In this document: in pieces, positions 1 to 7,678 of the stretch
Layout of the letters: every line of letters starts with the position of its first letter
Position numbering within the stretch: position 1 is the first letter of the stretch
NCBI GenBank assembly: GCA_031277435.1
Contig: JAITMI010000026.1
Span: 1 to 8,156, forward strand
Source of the DNA: Pseudomonadales bacterium
GTDB taxonomy: Bacteria > Pseudomonadota > Gammaproteobacteria > Pseudomonadales > Pseudohongiellaceae
Length of the DNA: 8,156 bases
Reading direction: 5' to 3'
Program-made: the position numbers and the translations under genes
The notes under the pieces: model-generated
What the model was told of the DNA's origin: nothing
Seen by the model: the letters and a program-made list of their open reading frames with translations, nothing else
Database searches by the model: none

Positions 1-187
1 CGCGCCGCAAGCGGCGCTGCTATACGAAGAAACCGCCGCCAGCATCGCCGCCCGCGAGCGCCTGGCCGCCGAGCGCAAGGCGCAGAACGCGGCGCAGGAT
101 CAGCAGGCTGGCCGCCCCAGCAAACAGGACCGCCGCCGCATTCATCGCTTCAAGCAGGATATGTTGGATTCGCAATCGGGCTCTTGA
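1..187 (+). CDS. hslR: Hsp15-like ribosome-associated heat-shock protein, C-terminal part only
   Basis: The reading frame enters from the left edge (first full codon at base 2) and stops with TGA at 185-187, leaving 61 residues. It contains ALLYEETAASIAARERLAAE, then a basic tail with GRPSKQDRRRIHRFK. This pattern, an LYEET motif, an alanine/arginine-rich helix and a final RP-K-RR-RFK segment, matches the C-terminal extension of Hsp15 (HslR) as I remember it from E. coli. The N-terminal S4 RNA-binding domain must lie outside the window. In the known family Hsp15 binds free 50S subunits that carry a stalled nascent chain and helps recycle them after heat shock. The basic tail fits RNA or ribosome contact. 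Identity rests on the tail alone. It ends 169 nt before gshA, and a candidate promoter lies in between, so the two genes are probably separate units. Confidence 0.85.
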   Translation, partial: APQAALLYEETAASIAARERLAAERKAQNAAQDQQAGRPSKQDRRRIHRFKQDMLDSQSGS

Positions 188-192
188 GGCTC

Positions 193-223
193 TTTACTTC
201 CCTCGCAAGTCCTGTGGCATAAT
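193..223 (+). promoter_or_regulatory. candidate sigma-70 promoter for gshA (extended -10)
   Basis: The hexamer CATAAT at 218-223 matches TATAAT in five of six bases and is preceded by TG plus one base (215-217), an extended -10. TTTACT at 193-198 is a four-of-six -35 with a long 19-nt spacer. It lies just after the hslR stop. It predicts a gshA leader of roughly 125 nt. This is a prediction from motifs alone. Confidence 0.45.
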
Positions 224-248
224 GCCCAGCCCCTTTGAGGGAAAGATT

Positions 249-301
249 GGTTTTTCTTTATTTTTCGCGCACTTACCTATTGGCGCCGCGGTGGAAAAAC
301 C
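249..301 (+). other. possible long-range stem in the gshA leader
   Basis: GGTTTTTC at 249-256 and GAAAAACC at 294-301 are perfect 8-nt complements. Two further G-U pairs (247-248 with 302-303) could extend the stem. The 37-nt loop holds a T-rich run and a GC-rich part with GGCGCC. The structure would sit in the untranslated leader of gshA. I do not recognise a known riboswitch. An 8-bp match at this distance can arise by chance in a T-rich/A-rich setting. Confidence 0.2.
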
Positions 302-356
302 GGATTCACGCTACTGATCGCGCCCCCGCCGCGGTCTTTGCAACGGAAATTTTCCT

Positions 357-1925
357 TTGTCAGAACAGTTCAACACTCACCTCCATTTGTTGCGCCAGGC
401 GGATGGCGCGGCCTGTTTGCGAAACATCAATCACGGCATCGAAAAGGAAAGTTTACGCATCGACCCAGAGGGCAAGCTGGCGCAAACGCCGCACCCGGTG
501 AGTTTGGGCAGTACGCTCACCCACGGCAGCATCACCACGGATTTTTCCGAGGCGCTGATGGAGTTCATCACGCCGGTGTTCCAAAACCCGCAGGACACCC
601 TCGGCTATCTTGCTGACCTTCACACCTTTACCTACACGCACTTGCCGCGCGAGGAATTGCTGTGGACCTCCAGTATGCCCTGCGTGTTGCCCGGCGACGC
701 CGCGATTCCGCTGGCGCAATACGGCAGTTCCAATATCGGCCGTTACAAAACGCTGTACCGCAAGGGCTTGGGTTATCGCTATGGCCGTTCCATGCAGACC
801 ATCGCCGGCATTCATTACAATTTTTCCTTGCCCGATGAATTCTGGACGCTGTATGGCAAACTCATCGGCAATTCGGCGGCGCCGCAAGCATTCATAACTG
901 ATCGTTATTTCGCCGTGATCCGTAATTTCCGCCGTTATTCGTGGCTTTTGCTGTATCTCTTTGGCGCTTCGCCGGCCTTGTGCAAGAGTTTCGTGCGCGA
1001 CAATCCCCGGCACGGGCTCGACGATTACGACGCCAACAGCCTCTACCTGCCCTACGCCACTTCGCTGCGCATGGGCGATCTGGGTTATACCAGTGAGGCG
1101 CAGGCCTCGCTTCACATCAGCTACAACTCGCTTGAGGAATACACCAGCGGTTTGTACCAAGCGATCAAAACCCCTTACCCGCCCTACGCCAATTTCCGCG
1201 ATCCGGACGGCTCGCCAGCGCAGCTCAACTCCAATCTGCTACAAATCGAAAACGAGTTTTACAGCAGCATCCGCCCCAAGCGCATCCCGCGCCAGGGCCA
1301 GCGCCCGGTGCAGGCGCTGCGCGAATTGGGGGTGGAAGACCTGGAAGTGCGCTGCCTCGACCTCAACCCTTTCCTGCCGGTGGGCATCGACGAGGAAACG
1401 ATGCGCTTCCTCAACTGCTTCTTGCTGTTTTGCCTCTTGCACGAGAGCCCGCCCGGCAGCGAGGAGCAGGACCGCGAGCTTGACCGCAACAAAATGCTGG
1501 TGGTGAAACAGGGCCGCGACCCTGATTTGATGCTTCAGCGCAAGGGCCAGAGCATCAGCCTGCGCGACTGGGCGCGGGAAATTCTCACGCAAGTGGCCGC
1601 CATCGCGCAGTTTCTCGATACCCTGAGCGGCGAGCATGAACACGCCGCCGCTACCGAGGTGCAGTTTGCCCGCGTCAACGATCCGCAACTGACGCCCTCA
1701 GCGCGCGTGCTAGAGCGGATGCGGGAATTGAAAACCTCGTATTTCCGTTTCGCCATGAACCAATCGCTGGCCAACAGCGATTATTTCCGCGCGCTCAAGC
1801 TGAACGCGGCGACCGGGGAGCGCTTAGAGCGCATGGCCCATGATTCGCTCGCCAAACAAGAGGCGCTGGAAGCGGCGGATACTTTGGATTTCGCGGCGTA
1901 TTTGGCAGAAGCCAATAGCCGCTGA
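357..1925 (+). CDS. gshA: glutamate-cysteine ligase, class I (GshA)
   Basis: The 522-residue product aligns by eye with E. coli GshA (about 518 residues) from end to end. The enzyme joins glutamate and cysteine using ATP in the cytoplasm, the first and rate-limiting step of glutathione synthesis. Conserved blocks: GIEKESLRI (27-35, metal/ATP-binding glutamates E29 and E31), TTDFSEALMEFITP (60-73), QYGSSNIGRYKTLYRKGL (121-138), MQTIAGIHYNFSLP (146-159, with H153), PYATSLRMGDLGY (232-244), NSNLLQIENEFYSSIRPKR (291-309) and LEVRCLDLNPF (329-339). The start is TTG at 357. No ATG fits the conserved N-terminus, and GGAA at 345-348 lies 8 nt upstream as a Shine-Dalgarno. The C-terminal half (about 360-500) is less conserved, as is usual in the family. 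A REP-like doublet begins 16 nt after the stop. No gshB is in the window. The functional call is secure; the TTG start is likely. Confidence 0.96.
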   Translation: MSEQFNTHLHLLRQADGAACLRNINHGIEKESLRIDPEGKLAQTPHPVSLGSTLTHGSITTDFSEALMEFITPVFQNPQDTLGYLADLHTFTYTHLPREELLWTSSMPCVLPGDAAIPLAQYGSSNIGRYKTLYRKGLGYRYGRSMQTIAGIHYNFSLPDEFWTLYGKLIGNSAAPQAFITDRYFAVIRNFRRYSWLLLYLFGASPALCKSFVRDNPRHGLDDYDANSLYLPYATSLRMGDLGYTSEAQASLHISYNSLEEYTSGLYQAIKTPYPPYANFRDPDGSPAQLNSNLLQIENEFYSSIRPKRIPRQGQRPVQALRELGVEDLEVRCLDLNPFLPVGIDEETMRFLNCFLLFCLLHESPPGSEEQDRELDRNKMLVVKQGRDPDLMLQRKGQSISLRDWAREILTQVAAIAQFLDTLSGEHEHAAATEVQFARVNDPQLTPSARVLERMRELKTSYFRFAMNQSLANSDYFRALKLNAATGERLERMAHDSLAKQEALEAADTLDFAAYLAEANSR

Positions 1926-1941
1926 CACGGAACGCCTCTCT

Positions 1942-2018
1942 GTAGGGGCAGGCCCCCGTGCCTGCCCTTGCTGACGGATGCCGCGGAACGATGGGCAGGC
2001 ACGGGGGCCTGCCCCTAC
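1942..2018. repeat. inverted REP-like doublet (BIME-like), 26-bp perfect arms
   Basis: Arms at 1942-1967 and 1993-2018 are perfect 26-bp reverse complements with a 25-nt spacer. Each arm is itself a hairpin: the foot GTAG (1942-1945) is followed by GGGCAGGC (1946-1953), a 6-nt loop and GCCTGCCC (1960-1967). The right arm mirrors this and ends in CTAC. A GTAG foot plus a short palindrome is the established layout of REP sequences mobilised by RAYT (TnpA-REP) transposases, and two in opposite orientation form a BIME. No RAYT gene is in the window. The doublet sits between gshA and the dsbB promoter. As RNA it could form a very stable stem that protects the gshA mRNA 3' end, but no U-tract follows, so it is not a classical intrinsic terminator. 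Confidence 0.85.
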
Positions 2019-2090
2019 CAACTATCCAGAAAACTGTAGGACGTCTGGTCTCGCCACGCCCCCCCCAGCGCGAAACCCGGCGGCTTAATC

Positions 2091-2099
2091 TGTTATCAT
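2091..2099 (+). promoter_or_regulatory. candidate extended -10 promoter for dsbB-hemB
   Basis: TG at 2091-2092, one base, then TATCAT at 2094-2099 forms an extended -10 (five of six matches to TATAAT). I see no good -35 at 17 nt upstream, which extended -10 promoters can tolerate. It lies downstream of the REP doublet and about 55 nt before the dsbB start. Motif evidence only. Confidence 0.35.
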
Positions 2100-2153
2100 T
2101 CCCCGCCTTTTTCGCGCCGCCCCTGCCATGCGGCGCTTTTGACGGAATCCACT

Positions 2154-3706
<1,553 letters not shown>

Positions 3707-3712
3707 GCGGTG

Positions 3713-3718
3713 TACAAT
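3713..3718 (+). promoter_or_regulatory. candidate -10 element for trxA
   Basis: TACAAT is a five-of-six match to TATAAT, just after the hemB stop and about 117 nt before the trxA start. No clear -35 lies at 16-18 nt upstream, inside the hemB 3' end. If it is used, the trxA leader would be about 110 nt and would contain the 14-nt tandem repeat at 3753-3780. Confidence 0.3.
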
Positions 3719-3752
3719 GCCCGCCCTTGAAAACTGATTTTGCCTCCCCTAT

Positions 3753-3780
3753 ATCCAAGCCCCAACATCCAAGCGCCAAC
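3753..3780 (+). repeat. two-copy 14-bp tandem repeat in the trxA leader
   Basis: ATCCAAGCCCCAAC (3753-3766) is followed directly by ATCCAAGCGCCAAC (3767-3780), with one mismatch. It is C/A-rich and almost free of G. It lies 55 nt before the trxA start, in what is probably leader RNA. No function is evident; it could be simple slippage duplication. Confidence 0.75.
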
Positions 3781-3834
3781 TTTCAGGTATCTTCCGGTCA
3801 AATTCCATTCCGCACGGACTCAAAGGACATCACC

Positions 3835-4161
3835 ATGAGCGAACATCTCACCCAAGTCACCGACCTCAGTTTTGAAGAAGAAGTGCTGAAGGCCAAAGGC
3901 CCGGTACTGGTGGATTTCTGGGCCCCCTGGTGCGGCCCTTGCAAAATGATCGCGCCGATTCTCAGTGAACTGGCCGAGGAATACGCTGGCAAGATCAAGG
4001 TATGCAAGCTGGATGTGGAAGCCAACCCGGCCACCTCGCCCAAGTACAACATCAAGGGCATCCCCACCTTGATCGTGTTCAAGAACGGCGAAGCGGCGGC
4101 CAAGAAAGTCGGCGCCGTCTCCAAAACGCAGCTCGCCGCGTTCATTGAAGGCAGCCTCTGA
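3835..4161 (+). CDS. trxA: thioredoxin 1 (TrxA)
   Basis: The product is 108 residues, the standard size of bacterial thioredoxin. It reduces protein disulfides in the cytoplasm, is recharged by thioredoxin reductase, and donates electrons to enzymes such as ribonucleotide reductase. The active site WCGPC is at residues 32-36, preceded by the buried aspartate D27 in VDFWAPW. The cis-proline loop GIPTL has P77, followed by the usual FKNGE turn. One extra cysteine (C57, KVCKLD) lies outside the active site. ATG at 3835 is chosen because it matches the family N-terminus and has AGGA at 3824-3827, 7 nt upstream. The frame stays open to a TTG at 3727, but those 36 extra residues have no thioredoxin character. 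trxA directly upstream of rho is a conserved gammaproteobacterial arrangement, seen in E. coli. Confidence 0.97.
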   Translation: MSEHLTQVTDLSFEEEVLKAKGPVLVDFWAPWCGPCKMIAPILSELAEEYAGKIKVCKLDVEANPATSPKYNIKGIPTLIVFKNGEAAAKKVGAVSKTQLAAFIEGSL

Positions 4162-4185
4162 GCCCCCATAGCTTGGAGGGGCAAG

Positions 4186-4206
4186 CGGGCCGGTACCAGC
4201 GGCCCG
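4186..4206 (+). terminator. GC-rich hairpin after trxA without a U-tract (weak terminator candidate)
   Basis: CGGGCCG (4186-4192) and CGGCCCG (4200-4206) form a perfect 7-bp stem with a 7-nt loop, 24 nt after the trxA stop. No T-run follows, so intrinsic termination would be weak at best. It may instead mark the mRNA 3' end, or trxA may read through into the rho leader. Confidence 0.3.
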
Positions 4207-4249
4207 TCAAACCCAACATGAAAAGACCAAGGATGTCGGCAATTTTCCC

Positions 4250-4278
4250 TAGACAGCCCCAAAGCTCAGTGTTAGACT
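4250..4278 (+). promoter_or_regulatory. candidate sigma-70 promoter for rho
   Basis: TAGACA at 4250-4255 matches the -35 consensus in five of six bases. After an exact 17-nt spacer comes TAGACT at 4273-4278, four of six against TATAAT. Transcription starting near 4285 would give a leader of about 320 nt before rho, comparable to the long rho leader of E. coli. A perfect TTGACA at 4297-4302 lies nearby but has no acceptable -10. Motif evidence only. Confidence 0.35.
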
Positions 4279-4323
4279 TGAGCCCTGCTTGTCGCCTTGA
4301 CATTCTTTTCCTGAAGCAGAGCC

Positions 4324-4357
4324 TGCGGATACCGCAACGCCCGTCCTCCTGATGGGC
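4324..4357 (+). other. two small hairpins in the rho leader
   Basis: TGCGG/CCGCA (4324-4328 and 4332-4336, loop ATA) forms a 5-bp stem. Next, GCCCGTC (4339-4345) pairs with GATGGGC (4351-4357) through seven pairs, one of them G-U, around the loop CTCCT. They stand just before the 13-nt repeat tract. No T-run follows either. They are part of the structured 5' half of the presumed rho leader. Confidence 0.4.
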
Positions 4358-4497
4358 AGCCCCAGCGGTTGTTTGCGAATATAAAAGTTGTTTGCGAATA
4401 ACGTTTGCGAACAACATTCGTAAATAAGGTTTGCGAACAAAATTCGCGAATAAGGTTTGCGAATAACGCTTGCGAATAAAAACAGCCAGCCCCAGCG
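4357..4497 (+). repeat. 11-bp direct repeats bracketing the rho-leader repeat tract
   Basis: CAGCCCCAGCG occurs at 4357-4367 and again at 4487-4497, starting exactly 130 nt apart, and both copies are followed by one variable base and TT. The 13-nt repeat tract lies wholly between them. The copies could be a target duplication left by an inserted element, the ends of a local duplication, or two copies of a C-rich binding motif. The 130-nt spacing equals ten 13-nt units. Confidence 0.6.
4371..4480 (+). repeat. 13-nt tandem repeat array in the rho leader
   Basis: Seven 13-nt units run head to tail from 4390 to 4480 (starts 4390, 4403, 4416, 4429, 4442, 4455, 4468), with an eighth at 4371-4383 separated by 6 nt. 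Most follow GTTTGCGAAYAAC; those at 4416 and 4442 begin ATTCG and end AATAAG. These two variants pair with the unit before them: TTTGCGAA (4404-4411) with TTCGTAAA (4417-4424), and TTTGCGAA (4430-4437) with TTCGCGAA (4443-4450). Each gives an 8-bp stem with one G-U pair and a 5-nt loop. The array is AT-rich compared with its surroundings. It is not a CRISPR array, since the units abut without spacers. I do not recognise a published repeat of this kind here. Confidence 0.85.
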
Positions 4498-4607
4498 CTT
4501 TTACCCGTTTCCTTTACCTGAATTCTTAGCCAACAAGCCTACGTTGCAACCCTTTTCTTCAACCACCTCAACCTTCCTCACTGGGGCCCGCCCCTCCTCC
4601 TACGCCT
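4481..4607 (+). promoter_or_regulatory. C-rich, G-poor segment before rho: candidate rut site
   Basis: By hand count this 127-nt stretch has about 54 C and 16 G, and 4551-4570 has no G at all. It is rich in pyrimidine-C steps and poor in pairing potential apart from a GGGG/CCCC hairpin at 4573-4584. Rho loads on such C-over-G, unstructured RNA, and rho is known in E. coli to repress itself by Rho-dependent attenuation in its leader. The same segment ends at the rho ATG with no Shine-Dalgarno; the bases at 4581-4590 are CCCCTCCTCC, the opposite of a purine-rich ribosome-binding site. Confidence 0.5.
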
Positions 4608-5867
<1,260 letters not shown>

Positions 5868-5887
5868 TCCATTCGGGCAAAAACCGC

Positions 5888-5919
5888 GTAGGTTGGCGCT
5901 GAGCGCAGCGAAGCCCAAC
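5888..5919 (+). repeat. REP-like element with GTAG foot (GTTGG...CCAAC family)
   Basis: GTAG (5888-5891) is followed by an imperfect palindrome: GTTGG (5892-5896) pairs with CCAAC (5915-5919), and CGCTG (5897-5901) pairs with CAGCG (5906-5910) around the loop AGCG, leaving a 4-nt bulge at 5911-5914. It starts 21 nt after the rho stop. This GTAGGTTGG...AAGCCCAAC pattern is a familiar dispersed repeat in proteobacterial genomes. Its GTTGG-GCTG core resembles the GTTGGGCTGA units at the right end of the window. Confidence 0.65.
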
Positions 5920-5975
5920 GGCCGCGTATCCGCTCCCGCAATTTCCAAATAACGCGCAAAAACTTCTGTTTTCTC

Positions 5976-6070
5976 CGTCATGGCCCGGCTTGACCGGGCC
6001 AGCCACAAACGAAAGACGGCACTACTCCCCGCGCGCGAAATGGATGGCCCGGTCAAGCCGGGCCATGACG
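5976..6070. repeat. inverted repeat doublet with 26-bp perfect arms (GGCCCGG family)
   Basis: Arms at 5976-6001 and 6045-6070 are perfect 26-bp reverse complements with a 43-nt spacer. Each arm starts, reading inward, with CGTCA and contains the hairpin TGGCCCGG (5981-5988), loop CTTGA, CCGGGCCA (5994-6001). The design matches the doublet after gshA (outer foot, inner palindrome, facing pairs), but sequence and foot differ. Similar CGTCATGGCCCGGCTTG repeats are, from memory, abundant in alphaproteobacteria. It lies between rho and ubiD and could form a strong stem in rho mRNA. Confidence 0.8.
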
Positions 6071-6104
6071 ACGGGGAAAAATGGGACTTTCACGCTGAAC
6101 GTCA

Positions 6105-6120
6105 GGAATGTAATCATTCC
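6105..6120 (+). promoter_or_regulatory. 16-bp inverted repeat upstream of ubiD (operator or leader hairpin)
   Basis: GGAATG (6105-6110), TAAT, CATTCC (6115-6120) is a perfect 6-bp inverted repeat centred 43 nt before the ubiD start. It contains a TAATCA that could serve as a poor -10. It could be an operator or a small RNA hairpin. I do not match it to a known regulator. Confidence 0.3.
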
Positions 6121-6155
6121 ATTCACCCCCGCTTCATTCTTTGGAGGCCGCCCCC

Positions 6156-7616
6156 ATGTTTGCCGACCTACGCGCATTCCTCACCTTTCTGGAACAACAA
6201 GGCGAACTCAAACGCATCCGCGTTGAAGTCGATCCCTATCTCGAATTCACCGAAATCTGCGACCGCTCCCTGCGCGCCGGCGGCCCGGCATTATTGTTTG
6301 AAAATCCCAAAGGGTATTCCATGCCGGTATTGGGCAACCTGTTCGGCACCACCAAGCGCGTCGCGCTGGCGATGGGGCAAGAAGACGCCAGCGCGCTGCG
6401 CGATGTCGGCAAACTGTTAGCCTTCCTGAAGGAGCCCGAACCGCCAAAAGGCTGGAAGGATCTATGGGACAAAGCGCCCATCTTCAAACAAGCGCTCAAT
6501 CTCGCGCCCAAAGAGGTCAAAAACCCGCCCTGCCAGGAAGTCGTCCTGCAAGGCGAGGACGTCAACCTCGACCTCTTGCCCATCCAAACCTGCTGGCCCG
6601 GCGATGTCGGCCCGCTAATGACCTGGCCCCTGGTAATCACCCGCGGCCCGCTCAAGGAACGGCAAAATCTCGGCATTTACCGTATGCAAAAACTCGGCAA
6701 AAACCGCCTCATCATGCGCTGGCTCTCGCATCGCGGCGGCGCGCTCGACTTCCGCGATTTTCAAGAAAAATACCCAGGAAAACCCTTCCCCCTTGCCGTC
6801 GCGCTCGGCGCCGACCCCGCCACCACGCTCGCCACCGTCACCCCCATTCCCGACACCTTGAGCGAATACGGCTTCGCCGGCCTCTTGCGCGGCGGCAAAA
6901 CCGAAGTAGCCGCCTGCCTCAGCAACGACTTACAAGTGCCCGCCACCGCGGAAATCATTTTGGAAGGCGTGATCCACCCCAACGACATGGCCGAAGAAGG
7001 CCCCTTCGGCGATCACACCGGCTACTACAACGAAGTAGAAAAATTCCCCGTATTCACCGTCACCACCCTCACCCACCGCAAAAACCCCATCTACCACAGC
7101 ACCTACACCGGCCGCCCGCCCGACGAACCGGCGGTGCTCGGCGTCGCGCTCAACGAAGTATTCGTCCCGCTCATTCAAAAACAATTCCCCGAAATCGTCG
7201 ATTTCTACCTCCCCCCCGAAGGCTGCTCCTACCGCCTCGCCATCGTCAGCATCCGCAAACAATACCCCGGCCACGCCAAACGCATCATGCTCGGCGCCTG
7301 GTCCTTCCTGCGCCAATTCATGTACACCAAATTCGTCATCGTCGTAGACGCCGACATCAACACCCGCGACTGGCGCGACGTAATCTGGGCCATGACCACC
7401 CGCATGGACCCAGTACGCGATACCGTCAGCATCGAAAACACCCCAATCGATTACCTCGATTTCGCCTCGCCCGTTTCAGGATTAGGTTCCAAAATGGGAT
7501 TCGACGCGACGACCAAACTGGCGGCTGAGACTACGCGGGAATGGGGAAGGCCGATTAGTATGAGTGCGGAGGTGAAGGCGAGGGTGGATGGGATTTGGAA
7601 AGAGCTAGGACTGTAG
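6156..7616 (+). CDS. ubiD: UbiD, prenylated-FMN-dependent 4-hydroxy-3-polyprenylbenzoate decarboxylase
   Basis: The product is 486 residues, close to E. coli UbiD, and opens [20 protein letters not shown] as that family does. It removes the carboxyl group from the 4-hydroxy-3-polyprenylbenzoate intermediate of ubiquinone synthesis, using the prenylated FMN made by UbiX (not in this window). Cofactor and metal positions, by analogy with E. coli, are N171, IYR (174-176), RWL (188-190), RG (193-194) and E237, with D286 in FGDHTGYY as the likely catalytic acid. ATG at 6156 is chosen because GGAGG at 6143-6147 lies 8 nt upstream; the in-frame TTG at 6141 is part of that ribosome-binding site. The coding strand is very C-rich, but the last roughly 95 nt are abruptly G-rich. 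Ubiquinone is the electron acceptor of DsbB, so the two are functionally linked. I see no good promoter apart from weak elements near 6111. Confidence 0.97.
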   Translation: MFADLRAFLTFLEQQGELKRIRVEVDPYLEFTEICDRSLRAGGPALLFENPKGYSMPVLGNLFGTTKRVALAMGQEDASALRDVGKLLAFLKEPEPPKGWKDLWDKAPIFKQALNLAPKEVKNPPCQEVVLQGEDVNLDLLPIQTCWPGDVGPLMTWPLVITRGPLKERQNLGIYRMQKLGKNRLIMRWLSHRGGALDFRDFQEKYPGKPFPLAVALGADPATTLATVTPIPDTLSEYGFAGLLRGGKTEVAACLSNDLQVPATAEIILEGVIHPNDMAEEGPFGDHTGYYNEVEKFPVFTVTTLTHRKNPIYHSTYTGRPPDEPAVLGVALNEVFVPLIQKQFPEIVDFYLPPEGCSYRLAIVSIRKQYPGHAKRIMLGAWSFLRQFMYTKFVIVVDADINTRDWRDVIWAMTTRMDPVRDTVSIENTPIDYLDFASPVSGLGSKMGFDATTKLAAETTREWGRPISMSAEVKARVDGIWKELGL

Positions 7617-7678
7617 TATTCTTTTCCGACAAAATTCATCTATCATCAAATAAAGTTAAGCACTAAGGAGAAAAACCA

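Noticed and set aside
453..1160. Long open frame of 235 codons on the - strand inside gshA
   Set aside because: It lies fully opposite the well-conserved gshA and its product shows no recognisable domain; such antisense frames are expected from the codon bias of GC-rich genes.
2139..2153. TTG at 2139 as the dsbB start
   Set aside because: It precedes the GGAA ribosome-binding site used by ATG 2154 and would lengthen the N-terminus beyond the family norm.
3727..3834. N-terminal extension of thioredoxin from TTG at 3727
   Set aside because: The extra 36 residues have no thioredoxin similarity or clear signal peptide, while ATG at 3835 has a good ribosome-binding site and matches the family start.
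4297..4302. Perfect TTGACA as the rho promoter -35
   Set aside because: No acceptable -10 hexamer is found 15-19 nt downstream.
4218..4352. 44-codon frame (ATG at 4218) as a possible rho leader peptide
   Set aside because: It has no Shine-Dalgarno, no resemblance I can see to the E. coli RhoL peptide, and it begins upstream of the candidate rho promoter.
4371..4480. CRISPR array interpretation of the short repeats
   Set aside because: The units are 13 nt and abut with no spacers, and no cas genes are present.
6141..6155. TTG at 6141 as the ubiD start
   Set aside because: This TTG is part of the TTGGAGG ribosome-binding site for ATG 6156, where the family N-terminus begins.
6464..7528. 354-codon + strand frame inside ubiD
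   Set aside because: It is out of frame with ubiD; its arginine/histidine/proline-rich product is the usual frame-shift shadow of C-rich codons.
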